A stretch of DNA of 40,961 nucleotides from Crocinitomicaceae bacterium (GTDB taxonomy: Bacteria; Bacteroidota; Bacteroidia; Flavobacteriales_D; Crocinitomicaceae), in the NCBI GenBank assembly GCA_017984635.1, contig JAGNZC010000024.1, positions 1 to 40,961 of the forward strand, given 5' to 3'. Below, one piece after another: positions 26,842-34,800 of the stretch. Both the position numbers and the translations under genes were made by a program. Position 1 is the stretch's first letter; every line of letters starts with the position of its first letter. The notes under the pieces are model-generated. The model was not told the DNA's origin, made no database searches, and saw only the letters and a list, made by a program, of their open reading frames with translations.

Positions 26842-28038
26842 TTATTTATTCGAGATCCCTTGTTGAATTAAGTGTGTTAAGTGTTCGTTAGTTATTTTCC
26901 AGCTGTATTTTTCTTGCACTAATTTTTGGCCGTTATGTGCGATTTTTCGATACAACTCAGAGTCATTTAACAATCGTTCGATACAAGTGATAAACTCATC
27001 TGCCGTATTCGCGACCAATATTGATTCGTTGTGAATAGCATGGATAGCATTATTTGCTAATTCAGTTGTAATACAAGGTAAGCCTACGGCCATCGCTTCC
27101 AGTAATTTGTTTTGCATTCCTGTACCAATTTTCATGGGTGCAATGAAAATTTTCCCTTGTAAATAGGAAGTTCGAATATCTTCAACCCATCCATTCAATG
27201 AAAGTTGTGGGTATTTAGATATTGTTTTAACTAAAGTTGGTGATGGATTTGCTCCAGCAATCAAATAACGATAAGCTACGTTTTTAGGCACTAATTCTTT
27301 CATGATAAAATCAACGGCTTCAATATTCGGCGGATAATTCAAATTTCCTACAAATACCAGTTCTTTGGATGACACAATTTCTAATGGCTCAAAAAAATGT
27401 GGATCTATACCATTTGGTATTACTTGAATTTTCTGCTTGTCTGGATGTAAAATTAATTGTTTATCTTGTTCGCTTATGATAGTTTTAACCTCAAAATAGT
27501 CAAAAACACTGCGCTCGTATAATTTTAAACGCTTCGATTCCATTTTAAAAACAAAACGGTAATACCATGGCGCTTTTTTTATTCTTCGTTCAATTCCCAT
27601 TGATAAAGCGTCCATGTAATCTAATGTTTTAGGACAAGCATGGTAATTCTTTACATATTCTGCTGCGCGAATTAATTGACAATAAATATAATCGGGTTCT
27701 ATTTCATGGAGTAAACGATTGATTTTTTGTTGGCCAATAAACGAATAAAAATAACCAATTTGAAAGGGTTTATTACTAAAGAATGTTAAGAAAACATTGA
27801 GTACAATACTTAAAACCGAACGCTTTATAACAGTGATTTGAGTGCAAAAGGGTTCCAATTCTGCGATTTGATCTGCTGTGATTTTTTGATCTGTTAATGC
27901 AATTAAATGGATGGAAAAACGCTGCGCTAATTCTTTGAGTTGATAATATGCACGTAACTTGTCACCTTTCTCTAATGGGAAAGGGAAACGTGATACAAGC
28001 ATCACCAAAGTTGGTTTATTTATTGTTGAAGCGTTCAA
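26842..28038 (-). CDS. Glycosyltransferase family 4 protein
   Basis: 398 residues with the GT-B fold. The N-terminal domain begins VMLVSRFPFPLEKGDKLRAYYQLKELA, where G-D-K is the donor-proximal loop. The C-terminal domain has IPNGIDPHFF, LVFVGNLNYPPNIEAVDFI and the nucleotide-sugar E-x7-E-like region IGTGMQNKLLEAMAVGLPCITT. It transfers a sugar from a nucleotide donor, probably in surface polysaccharide or lipid glycosylation; the sugars are unknown. It overlaps the preceding glycosyltransferase by 23 bp, so the two are co-translated. Met13 is an alternative start. Confidence 0.88.
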   Translation of the reverse strand: MNASTINKPTLVMLVSRFPFPLEKGDKLRAYYQLKELAQRFSIHLIALTDQKITADQIAELEPFCTQITVIKRSVLSIVLNVFLTFFSNKPFQIGYFYSFIGQQKINRLLHEIEPDYIYCQLIRAAEYVKNYHACPKTLDYMDALSMGIERRIKKAPWYYRFVFKMESKRLKLYERSVFDYFEVKTIISEQDKQLILHPDKQKIQVIPNGIDPHFFEPLEIVSSKELVFVGNLNYPPNIEAVDFIMKELVPKNVAYRYLIAGANPSPTLVKTISKYPQLSLNGWVEDIRTSYLQGKIFIAPMKIGTGMQNKLLEAMAVGLPCITTELANNAIHAIHNESILVANTADEFITCIERLLNDSELYRKIAHNGQKLVQEKYSWKITNEHLTHLIQQGISNK

Positions 28039-29182
28039 GTAATGTTGTTAAAACAGTTGAAAATGAATAATGTTGTTGGATAAATTTTTGTGCATTATGA
28101 CCAAGTACTTGTCTTTTTTCAGCAGAAGCAATTAATTGAGCCACTTCAGTAATTAGTTCTTCTGTTGTTTTTGCAACAATTAATCCGTCGTTTAAAGGAA
28201 TTCCTAAAGCACCCATTTCTGTTGTGACAATAGGAACACCAAATGACATAGCCTCCAATAATTTTACGCGCACTCCAGAACCAGCAACTATAGGTGCAAC
28301 TAAAATTCCATTATGTTGAAAAAATGCTTCTAAATCAGCTACAAATCCAAGGTGTTCAATTCCTTCTTTTGGTACTGTTTTCTCTGAGAATGAGCCGGCT
28401 AATTTCAAGGTTAATTCAGGAAAACGTGTTTTTAATGGAGGTAAAATTGACTCTTTTAATAGTTGAACGGCAGTGATATTAGGCTCCCAATTCATAGCAC
28501 CAATGAAAAAAAGATTGCTTTGAGTATAATCCGTTATTTTCCCGTCTGTTTTAAATGGAATTGGTATAACAGTTGTTTTCGTTGTGATTCCTAATGAATG
28601 TATTGATTCAGCATCATTTTCAGTCAATGGGAACAATTCATCAGCTAAATTAAACGCAGCTATTTCATCATTTTTTAATCGATTAGCCAAATAGGTATAG
28701 CTCCATTTTTTAAAGAAATTCTTTGTTTCCTTACTTTTTTGTTGCCATAAATGGTGCTCAATGTTGTGAGTGCGAATAAATACACGAATATTTTTTTGTA
28801 GTGTAAGGTGTGTCAAGTATGGTGCTAAAAAAATACTTTCTAAAACCACGATGACATCTTTATCAGCTGTGAATGAAACAATGGCTGCTGCTAACTCTTC
28901 ATTGTAAAACCGACTAATATTATAAGAATCACCTTTGAAGAAACTTTTGATAAACCCAAAAATTGTTGGACGCGTTTTCGTATTGAATTGTTTTACCTCA
29001 CATTTTTCTGTTATTTTAGAAGGATAATCAGATAAATTAAACGGATGTTTTTCAGTTGAAATACAAAAATGCGACATTGGAAGATTGGATTCCAAAAGGA
29101 GTTCCATCATAGCTTGCATTGCTTTGCAACCTCCATCCACAGTCGGATAAACCGGCTTATTTGTTAGGTAAAGAAGGTGCAT
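28016..29182 (-). CDS. Glycosyltransferase family 4 protein
   Basis: 388 residues, GT-B fold. N-terminus MHLLYLTNKPVYPTVDGGCKAMQAM shows the GT4 G-G donor loop. The C-terminal domain has FFIGAMNWEPNITAVQLLKE and the donor-binding GSGVRVKLLEAMSFGVPIVTTEMG. It resembles the next gene in layout, so the pair may act in sequence on one glycan. It overlaps the LptF/G permease gene by 26 bp at its start. Linkage to an LPS-transport permease suggests a role in cell-envelope glycans, which is inference. Confidence 0.88.
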   Translation of the reverse strand: MHLLYLTNKPVYPTVDGGCKAMQAMMELLLESNLPMSHFCISTEKHPFNLSDYPSKITEKCEVKQFNTKTRPTIFGFIKSFFKGDSYNISRFYNEELAAAIVSFTADKDVIVVLESIFLAPYLTHLTLQKNIRVFIRTHNIEHHLWQQKSKETKNFFKKWSYTYLANRLKNDEIAAFNLADELFPLTENDAESIHSLGITTKTTVIPIPFKTDGKITDYTQSNLFFIGAMNWEPNITAVQLLKESILPPLKTRFPELTLKLAGSFSEKTVPKEGIEHLGFVADLEAFFQHNGILVAPIVAGSGVRVKLLEAMSFGVPIVTTEMGALGIPLNDGLIVAKTTEELITEVAQLIASAEKRQVLGHNAQKFIQQHYSFSTVLTTLLERFNNK

Positions 29183-30647
29183 TTTTTTTAGTCAATCGTG
29201 AAACTACTTTTTTCCATTTTGAAGCATCGAAAATGGGTGAATCATTGGCTGCAGCTCTGGTCAACAGAATTGCGATAGGTGTTAAAACGGCTGATGCAAA
29301 CCACATTCCAACAAAAGGAGATACTACTTGTGATGTTGCTAAACTTTCTCCAGTACTAATCAAAACAAAATAGACCATAAATAACAAAGCTGCAATAACC
29401 ACTGGCGCACCAAATCCTCCTTTTTTAACAATGGCACCCAATGGAGCTCCAACAAAAAACAAAACTATGATGGCATATGTTAATGCAAATTTCCGGTGAA
29501 ACTCAATCCAATAACCGTCAACATCGTGTTGAATGCTTTTCATGTATTCAGCTTGTGCTAATAAATTCTCATTTTGTCGACGAATTTTAGATTGTACGTT
29601 GGCAATGGCATTTCCTTTTTCAAAATCAGATAATCGAGAGAAAAATTGTGCGGTTTTAGGAACAGAAGCACTAATAACCATTCCATTACCAGAACCATTC
29701 ATCGAATCCTTTTTGAAATTGATGGCTTGGAAATAGGGGTGATCGTATTTGTAACTTTGCAAGAAATTTAAAAGTGTAGCACCACCATTTTTTTGAACAG
29801 AATCTATTTCATGATAAATTTGAAAAACATTCAACATTTCATGTTTGTCTGCAAACAACTCATCTTGCGAACGTTTCAAAGAGAATCCGTCCATTTGAAT
29901 TTTGTAAGTAGCAACTTCAAAACTGGATTTACGAGCTGGACGCTTATTGTTTTTATTTGGATGAATTGTGCCTTTTGGGTCGAAGCTAGGAGCTTGAATG
30001 GACAATTCTTCTAGTACAATTCCTTTTTTTAATTCAAAAAATAAGTTTTTACCGTTGACGGTTTTATACATTTTTCCCTCTTCAGCTCTAATCGTTTTGA
30101 TTTCATTTGGATTGGTATGGTCGTGAATTAAAATACCTTTAAAAGTATTTCCTTTTCCGCTATCTACTTTTATGGCATATCCTTCTAATTCTCTACTGTA
30201 TACTCCAGGTTTGATTAATGAAGCAATCTTTGTGTTTTGAATGTCATAGATCAATGAATGCCATTTTAAATTAGCAACAGGAATAATATAATTCGAGAAA
30301 TACAAAGTGAATGCTGCGATTCCAATAATGGAAAAGGTGAGGGGACGAAGGATGCGATACAATGACAAGCCACTTGCTTTTAAGGCTGTAAGTTCATTGT
30401 TTTCGGTTAAATTCCCAATTGTCATGATGGAAGAAAGTAGAACAGCTAATGGCAATGCTAATGGAATTAAGCTTGCGGAAACGTAAAATAATAATTCTAA
30501 AATGACAAAGGTACTTAAACCTTTACCCATTAAGTCGTCGATGTATTTCCAGAGAAACTGCATGACAAGTATGAACATGGAAATAGCCAGAGTCACAAAA
30601 AATGGCCCTGCAAATGTTCGAATACTAAAAACGTATAGCCGTTTCAA
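29157..30647 (-). CDS. LptF/LptG-family LPS transport permease (TTG start)
   Basis: 496 residues. Membrane helices lie at about 12-33, 57-80, 98-118 near the N-terminus and three more at about 385-475, with the large periplasmic beta-jellyroll between them; this is the LptF/G plan. MQFLWKYIDDLMGKGL and LPLAVLLSSIMTIGNLTENNELTALKASG are conserved Bacteroidota signatures. The start codon is TTG (CAA at 30645-30647 on the plus strand): an in-frame stop lies five codons upstream, and the next ATG would remove the first helix. LptF/G extract LPS from the inner membrane with LptB. It is first in a unit with two glycosyltransferases. Confidence 0.9.
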   Translation of the reverse strand: MKRLYVFSIRTFAGPFFVTLAISMFILVMQFLWKYIDDLMGKGLSTFVILELLFYVSASLIPLALPLAVLLSSIMTIGNLTENNELTALKASGLSLYRILRPLTFSIIGIAAFTLYFSNYIIPVANLKWHSLIYDIQNTKIASLIKPGVYSRELEGYAIKVDSGKGNTFKGILIHDHTNPNEIKTIRAEEGKMYKTVNGKNLFFELKKGIVLEELSIQAPSFDPKGTIHPNKNNKRPARKSSFEVATYKIQMDGFSLKRSQDELFADKHEMLNVFQIYHEIDSVQKNGGATLLNFLQSYKYDHPYFQAINFKKDSMNGSGNGMVISASVPKTAQFFSRLSDFEKGNAIANVQSKIRRQNENLLAQAEYMKSIQHDVDGYWIEFHRKFALTYAIIVLFFVGAPLGAIVKKGGFGAPVVIAALLFMVYFVLISTGESLATSQVVSPFVGMWFASAVLTPIAILLTRAAANDSPIFDASKWKKVVSRLTKKNAPSLPNK

Positions 30648-30667
30648 TTGAAATTTCTTTTATTGCT

Positions 30668-30675
30668 CAAAGATA
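30668..30675 (-). promoter_or_regulatory. Candidate -7 element TATCTTTG for the LptF/G operon
   Basis: TATCTTTG on the minus strand fits TAnnTTTG, 20 bp before the TTG start. At 18-20 bp further upstream stands TTC, one base off the -33 TTG. Confidence 0.45.
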
Positions 30676-30711
30676 AGAAAACGAATTTAATTGAAGTCTT
30701 GAATTTACTTC

Positions 30712-31095
30712 TTATGCGCCTAAAACACGTTTTAAATCGTGAATTTGTTGTTCCCACAACATGGTTGCTTCTTCAACCTCGTCTTCTTCAGCGAAATCGT
30801 TGATTTTTAATACAGCTGCTTTAGTCATCGGGTCTATCTCAAACTCAAGTTCGAAGAAATAATCCGTGTCTTCATCCTTTTCCCATTGAAAACGAACTTT
30901 TGAATTTCCTTTTTTACTTAATAAACGCGCTTTTTCTTCGCTACCATCCCAAATAAAGGTATAAATATCATCTTTTATGTTGACATCATCAGCAAACCAT
31001 TCGCTTAATCCACTTGGGGTATTGATCATCCCCTCTAATACTTTAGGTGATGTTTTTAGTAGGTATTCAAAAGAAATCTTAACTTTTTGACTCAT
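30712..31095 (-). CDS. START-like/AHSA1-fold domain protein
   Basis: 127 residues from ATG 31095 (MSQKVKISFEYLLKTSPKVLEG), preferred over 31128 because the extra 11 residues do not fit the family. The pattern (LKTSPKVLEGMINTPSGLSEWFADDVNIKDDIYTFIWDGSEEKA, then FFELEFEID and a C-terminal helix WEQQIHDLKRVLGA) is that of START-like/Bet v1-type proteins of Bacteroidota. These bind hydrophobic ligands or proteins; no specific role is known. It is a single gene upstream of the LptF/G operon, 64 bp from it. Confidence 0.8.
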   Translation of the reverse strand: MSQKVKISFEYLLKTSPKVLEGMINTPSGLSEWFADDVNIKDDIYTFIWDGSEEKARLLSKKGNSKVRFQWEKDEDTDYFFELEFEIDPMTKAAVLKINDFAEEDEVEEATMLWEQQIHDLKRVLGA

Positions 31096-31305
31096 AGTAG
31101 CAATGTGCAGTATTATAATTGAACGCAATTTACAAATTTCTTTTCAAACCTTGAGTTTCAATGGCTTATTTGTTATTAACAATTAATGGAACACTTCTAG
31201 AATAAAAATTTGATAAAGTCTAAAATACAATTTGTTCACTTTCAATGAGATGCTTATTATTTTAAAAAAAGATGGTTCAAATTTCCTTACTATTTAAAAA
31301 TAATG

Positions 31306-31313
31306 TATATTTG
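31306..31313 (+). promoter_or_regulatory. Promoter -7 element for tRNA-Met
   Basis: TATATTTG followed by CACCC matches TAnnTTTG and the common start of stable-RNA promoters in Bacteroidota. It precedes the tRNA by about 83 bp, so the primary transcript would include the tRNA fragment at 31347-31390. The 210 bp between 31096 and 31305 hold only the palindrome TTGTTA-T-TAACAA (about 31170-31182) and no gene. Confidence 0.6.
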
Positions 31314-31346
31314 CACCCTCAAAACCAATGCTTATTTAAGCAAAAC

Positions 31347-31390
31347 GGCGAGGTAGCTCTCCCGAAAGTTATCGGGAGGTTAAAGCGCAG
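31347..31390 (+). pseudogene. Duplicated 5' fragment of tRNA-Met with a palindromic insert
   Basis: Bases 31347-31359 (GGCGAGGTAGCTC) and 31378-31390 (GGTTAAAGCGCAG, one mismatch) match positions 1-13 and 18-30 of the intact tRNA-Met 49 bp downstream. The four D-loop bases AGTT between them are replaced by an 18-bp hairpin (31360-31377). The preceding AAAAC is also duplicated, so a 49-bp tandem copy is apparent. It lacks an anticodon and cannot be a tRNA. Confidence 0.85.
31360..31377. repeat. Palindromic element TCCCGAAAGTTATCGGGA
   Basis: With flanking C and G it forms a 7-bp stem (CTCCCGA/TCGGGAG) around AAGTTA. Its core is nearly identical to the central hairpin of the dispersed repeat at 24717-24732, so both belong to one element family. 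Confidence 0.75.
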
Positions 31391-31395
31391 AAAAC

Positions 31396-31469
31396 GGCGA
31401 GGTAGCTCAGTTGGTTAGAGCGCAGGATTCATAACCCTGAGGTCGAGAGTTCAAATCTCTCTCTCGCTA
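31396..31469 (+). tRNA. tRNA-Met (anticodon CAT)
   Basis: A 74-nt cloverleaf: acceptor GGCGAGG/TCTCGCT (G-U at both ends), D stem GCTC/GAGC, anticodon stem CAGGA/CCCTG with an A-C pair at 31-39, anticodon CAT at 31430-31432, and T arm GAGAG-TTCAAAT-CTCTC. The discriminator is A31469. CCA is not encoded. The anticodon loop TTCATAA suggests an elongator Met tRNA, but CAT can also mark initiator or tRNA-Ile2; the G1-U72 pair leaves this slightly open. Confidence 0.93.
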
Positions 31470-31475
31470 CAAAAG

Positions 31476-31505
31476 AAAGCTCAGTTTAACGACTGGGCTT
31501 TTTTT
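31476..31505 (+). terminator. Terminator of tRNA-Met
   Basis: AAGCTCAGT (31477-31485) pairs with ACTGGGCTT (31492-31500), 9 bp with one G-U, loop TTAACG, followed by a T-run. It lies 7 bp after the tRNA. Confidence 0.9.
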
Positions 31506-31641
31506 ATTAAATAATAATTAGAGTGATAATTCAGGTGTTTTTTTTGAACTCTCTTACATCAAGTAAAAGCCTATTAAACAATTAACGTATTGATTATTAA
31601 TTAAAAAAATCTAGAGTTGTTTTGGTTTTTTTAACCAATTA

Positions 31642-31673
31642 TTTCTTTACAACATTGCAATATTGTAAAGAAA
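31642..31673. repeat. Conserved near-palindrome, copy 3 (32 bp)
   Basis: A 32-bp inverted repeat with arms starting TTTCTTTACAA and ending TTGTAAAGAAA, 15 of 16 pairs matched, the mismatch being C31653/A31662. The centre ATTGCAAT equals copy 1. It stands between tRNA-Met (+) and lpxH (-), again a convergent gap. Apart from this and the tRNA terminator I see nothing in 31506-31757. Confidence 0.85.
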
Positions 31674-31757
31674 ATTGTCTATTATATAATATTCTTTTAG
31701 AGGAGTCTCCTTTTTTATTGTTTGTTTTTGAATAATTTTGGATTAGAAGCCAACAAT

Positions 31758-32513
31758 TCACAGCCACTTCTTCAACTCTCCACCTTTACTATCAATTTCT
31801 AAGTAGGTGAAATAGTGCAACCAGTCGCCTAAGTTGATGTAGCGTGCTTGATCGTTTAAAGGAAGATCTAATGGTAAATGGCGGTGACCAAATACAAAAT
31901 AATCGAAGTGTTCTTTTTGGAGTTGTTCTTGGCAGTAAATGTATAACCATTCATTTTCATTACCCAAGAATTTTTCGTCTTCATTTCCTGTAGCTGCACG
32001 GCTTTTTTTAGAAGAATAATTCGCCAACCAAAAACCAAAGTTAGGGTGGATACGGGCAAAACACCATTGGCAAAATCTGTTCTCAAAGACCTTTTTTAAG
32101 AATTTGTAGCCTTTATCACCAGGACCTAAGCCATCACCGTGTCCAATGTAGATTTTTTTACCAAAAAATTCGCGAACAATTGGTTCTCTGTGTAATTGAA
32201 CACCCAATTCTTTCGGGATGTAATCAAAAATCCACATATCGTGATTTCCAGTAAAAATATGAATAGGAATTCCTTTGTCTGTTAATTCCGCAATTTTCCC
32301 TTGTAAACGAACAAATCCTTTTGGTATGGCGTGTTTGTATTCAAACCAAAAATCAAAAATATCACCCACTAAAAAGATTTCAAGCGCTGTTGTTTCAATC
32401 TGTGTGAGCCAAGCAACAATTTTCTTTTCACGTTCCAAACTTTTTTCATAGGTAGGTACTCCTAGATGAAAATCTGAAGCAAAATATATCTTTTTATCGG
32501 TTTGCGTTGTCAT
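31758..32513 (-). CDS. lpxH: UDP-2,3-diacylglucosamine diphosphatase, LpxH type
   Basis: 251 residues. Metallophosphoesterase motifs: D14-x-H16 in ASDFHLG, D51 in GDIFDFW, G89-N90-H91-D92, GHGDG, and the late FGHRH. It splits UDP-2,3-diacylglucosamine to lipid X and UMP, a middle step of lipid A synthesis at the inner membrane. The internal KKSRAA segment fits LpxH. It is the last gene of the lpxK-to-lpxH unit, 3 bp after the thioredoxin-like gene, so two lipid A enzymes share one operon. Confidence 0.9.
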   Translation of the reverse strand: MTTQTDKKIYFASDFHLGVPTYEKSLEREKKIVAWLTQIETTALEIFLVGDIFDFWFEYKHAIPKGFVRLQGKIAELTDKGIPIHIFTGNHDMWIFDYIPKELGVQLHREPIVREFFGKKIYIGHGDGLGPGDKGYKFLKKVFENRFCQWCFARIHPNFGFWLANYSSKKSRAATGNEDEKFLGNENEWLYIYCQEQLQKEHFDYFVFGHRHLPLDLPLNDQARYINLGDWLHYFTYLEIDSKGGELKKWL

Positions 32514-32516
32514 TGT

Positions 32517-33629
32517 TTAATGTCCAAATTGACGTTTTAATTCTTGTTCCAACGCTTCGCCACGCAAGTTGGTTTGTATGATTTTACCTTCTTTATCTAA
32601 TAATGCAGTAAATGGAATTCCTTTTACTTGATATAGTTGACCAACTTTGCTTTGCCACTGTTTCAAATCACTTACATGGTTTGGCCATGTTAAATTATCT
32701 TTTTGAATCGCTGCTTCCCAAGCGTTTTTGACTTTGTCTAAAGATACGCTCATGACAGTAAAACCATCATTTTTGTATTTTTCATACAAACGAACAACGT
32801 TCGGATTTTCTTTTCGGCAAGGTCCACACCAAGAAGCCCAGAAATCTAATAAAACAACCTTACCTCTTAAATCAGAAAGTTTCATAGTGGTTTTACCATC
32901 TAGTTTCAATTCCTCAAAATCAGGGGCTTGTTTTCCTGGAGCAATTAAATTGGCAGCTTCTTTTTGTGCTTTTAATTGTGTCATTTGTCGCATCAATTCT
33001 TTGACAGAATTCGATTCAGGAAAACCTGCGTTTAATTGAGAAACGATCGATTCAAAAGATGCAAAATCATTTTCTTTATCGATTACGCTGATGACTGGCA
33101 TCAAAGCAGCAGAGTTTTGATTTTGACTTGCAAATGCTTGTAAATCGCGTTGAAAATTAGAATATGCCCCTTGCATAGAATTGTTAATTTCTTCTTGTTT
33201 TTCAGGAGTTGCTTGCATAATTCTAACAGCTGAGTCACGTTTTGAGTTCCATGCAGATAATACTTTGATGAAACTATTCATGTTCGCTGTTTCATCCGAA
33301 CCTACAATGTTAGAGAATTCCGCAATTTTTGTAGCATCTCCATAAACTTTGATGTTGGAATTATTGCGTAATATCAAGTTCACATGATTGGAACCAACTT
33401 TTAACACATAGTAATCTGCACTTGGTAAATTGGTCGTTATTTCAAATGTCCCTTTTTTGCTTAATTTTGATTTTGCGAAATCTACATAATGTGTTCCGTA
33501 AAATTGAGCAATACTTATTGAATCAGATTTAGTATTGAAAAGTTCACCAGAAACGGTCACTTTTATAGGTGTTTGTGCTTGTGAAAACACAAGGCTTGTT
33601 GACATAAGAATCGTTACGAATAGACGCAT
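32517..33629 (-). CDS. TlpA-like thioredoxin-fold protein with DUF4369-type N-domain (CGPC)
   Basis: 370 residues with signal peptide MRLFVTILMSTSLVFSQAQ. Residues about 20-110 form a beta-rich DUF4369-like domain (VSGELFNTKSDSISIAQFYG) and about 120-220 a helical spacer. The C-terminal thioredoxin domain follows with FWASWCGPCRKENP, redox Cys at C268 and C271, and the cis-Pro region QVKGIPFTALLD. It is probably a periplasmic disulfide oxidoreductase of the AhpC/TSA-TlpA group. It is a tandem paralogue of the next gene upstream (shared NPNVVRLYEKYKNDGFTV and WPNHVSDL), with a 4-bp gap. Confidence 0.88.
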   Translation of the reverse strand: MRLFVTILMSTSLVFSQAQTPIKVTVSGELFNTKSDSISIAQFYGTHYVDFAKSKLSKKGTFEITTNLPSADYYVLKVGSNHVNLILRNNSNIKVYGDATKIAEFSNIVGSDETANMNSFIKVLSAWNSKRDSAVRIMQATPEKQEEINNSMQGAYSNFQRDLQAFASQNQNSAALMPVISVIDKENDFASFESIVSQLNAGFPESNSVKELMRQMTQLKAQKEAANLIAPGKQAPDFEELKLDGKTTMKLSDLRGKVVLLDFWASWCGPCRKENPNVVRLYEKYKNDGFTVMSVSLDKVKNAWEAAIQKDNLTWPNHVSDLKQWQSKVGQLYQVKGIPFTALLDKEGKIIQTNLRGEALEQELKRQFGH

Positions 33630-33633
33630 AGTT

Positions 33634-34800
33634 TTATTTTTTTAGGATTTCCTCCAATTTTTGTTCCAATTTTTCACCTCTTAATCCAGTTGCAATGATT
33701 TTACCATCTTTTCCAACTAATACGGTGTGAGGGATTCCATCAAATTGATACGTTTGAACCAACGGTGTTTTCCAGCCTTTTAAATCACTTACATGATTTG
33801 GCCATATTAAACCATCCATTGCTATGGCTTGTTTCCATGCTACAGGATCTTCATCCAAGGAAACAGAGAAAACTGTAAATCCTTTGTTTTTATATTTTTT
33901 GTACAAACGAACAACATTTGGATTTTCTCCGCGACAAGGTCTGCACCATGACGCCCAAAAATCGACCAATACAACTGATCCTCTCAAAGAAGATAACTTC
34001 ACAATTTTACCAGAGGAATTCGGTAATGCAATTTCTGGGGCAAGAACATTTTTAGCTACTCCCTTAGAATTTTGATATTCATTGTATGCACTTTGCAATT
34101 GAAAAACTTGACTTTCCATTGTTTCAACAATTGGATTTTCTTTGAAACGTTTTTTTAATGCTTGAGCGACATTACTTAAAACTTGAATATTTGCTGGATC
34201 CCAATCTTCAAATCCAAGTGTTGGTGAAGCAGAAGCAGACAAAATCAAATTAAATGAATTACTCGGATTTTTTTTCATTTCAGCAATAGAAAAAGCATCT
34301 AATGGCTTTTTTTGTGACACATAAAGTGCTGTAATTTCTCCATCACTCAAACCTTCTGAATTGCTTTGAAGCGCTTGTTGATCTCTTGTGAATTGCATCA
34401 TGATAGGCATGTAAGCATTCAATGTCATTGTCCAAGGTGCTCCTGATACATTCGGCCGTTCCATGAAATCGCTGAACGAAGTATTGATTTTTATGTTTTC
34501 ATTTGGAGCAAGGGTAAATGGAATGATTTTGTCTAACGATTCACCCAAGCGCAGTTGATAAATTCCAAAACCTGGAATATTTCCTTTTAATACAAACTTA
34601 CCTCCAGAACCTATAGTTGTTTTTGCAACATCAATTGTGCCTTTTTGACTAAATGCTTCCAAATACAAGGTTGCTTGATCTGCTTGTGCTATTGTTCCTG
34701 AAACGGTGAAATTATCTTCTAAAACAATTTCTTTGTTTTCTGTCGATTGACATGCTACAATTGTCAGGGTAAGAAGAAAGAAATAAACTAATTTTCTCAT
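33634..34800 (-). CDS. TlpA-like thioredoxin-fold lipoprotein (CRPC)
   Basis: 388 residues. MRKLVYFFLLTLTIVACQST is a lipoprotein signal with Cys17 as the lipidation site, so it is membrane-anchored in the periplasm. A DUF4369-like domain (FTVSGTIAQADQATLYLEAF) and a spacer precede a thioredoxin domain with FWASWCRPCRGENP, redox Cys at C286 and C289. The CRPC dipeptide differs from the CGPC of its neighbour and may shift the redox potential. Cis-Pro motif: FDGIPHTVLV. Its ATG overlaps the gatB stop by one base (TAATG). The sibling gene follows after 4 bp. Confidence 0.88.
   Translation of the reverse strand: MRKLVYFFLLTLTIVACQSTENKEIVLEDNFTVSGTIAQADQATLYLEAFSQKGTIDVAKTTIGSGGKFVLKGNIPGFGIYQLRLGESLDKIIPFTLAPNENIKINTSFSDFMERPNVSGAPWTMTLNAYMPIMMQFTRDQQALQSNSEGLSDGEITALYVSQKKPLDAFSIAEMKKNPSNSFNLILSASASPTLGFEDWDPANIQVLSNVAQALKKRFKENPIVETMESQVFQLQSAYNEYQNSKGVAKNVLAPEIALPNSSGKIVKLSSLRGSVVLVDFWASWCRPCRGENPNVVRLYKKYKNKGFTVFSVSLDEDPVAWKQAIAMDGLIWPNHVSDLKGWKTPLVQTYQFDGIPHTVLVGKDGKIIATGLRGEKLEQKLEEILKK

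Noticed and set aside
26842..30647. Polysaccharide biosynthesis or phage-defence island
   Set aside because: Only two glycosyltransferases next to an LptF/G gene; no polymerase, flippase, nuclease or other defence gene is present.
31342..31390. A second functional tRNA gene
   Set aside because: It lacks the anticodon, T arm and 3' acceptor strand; only the first 30 tRNA positions are represented, with an 18-bp palindrome in the D-loop.
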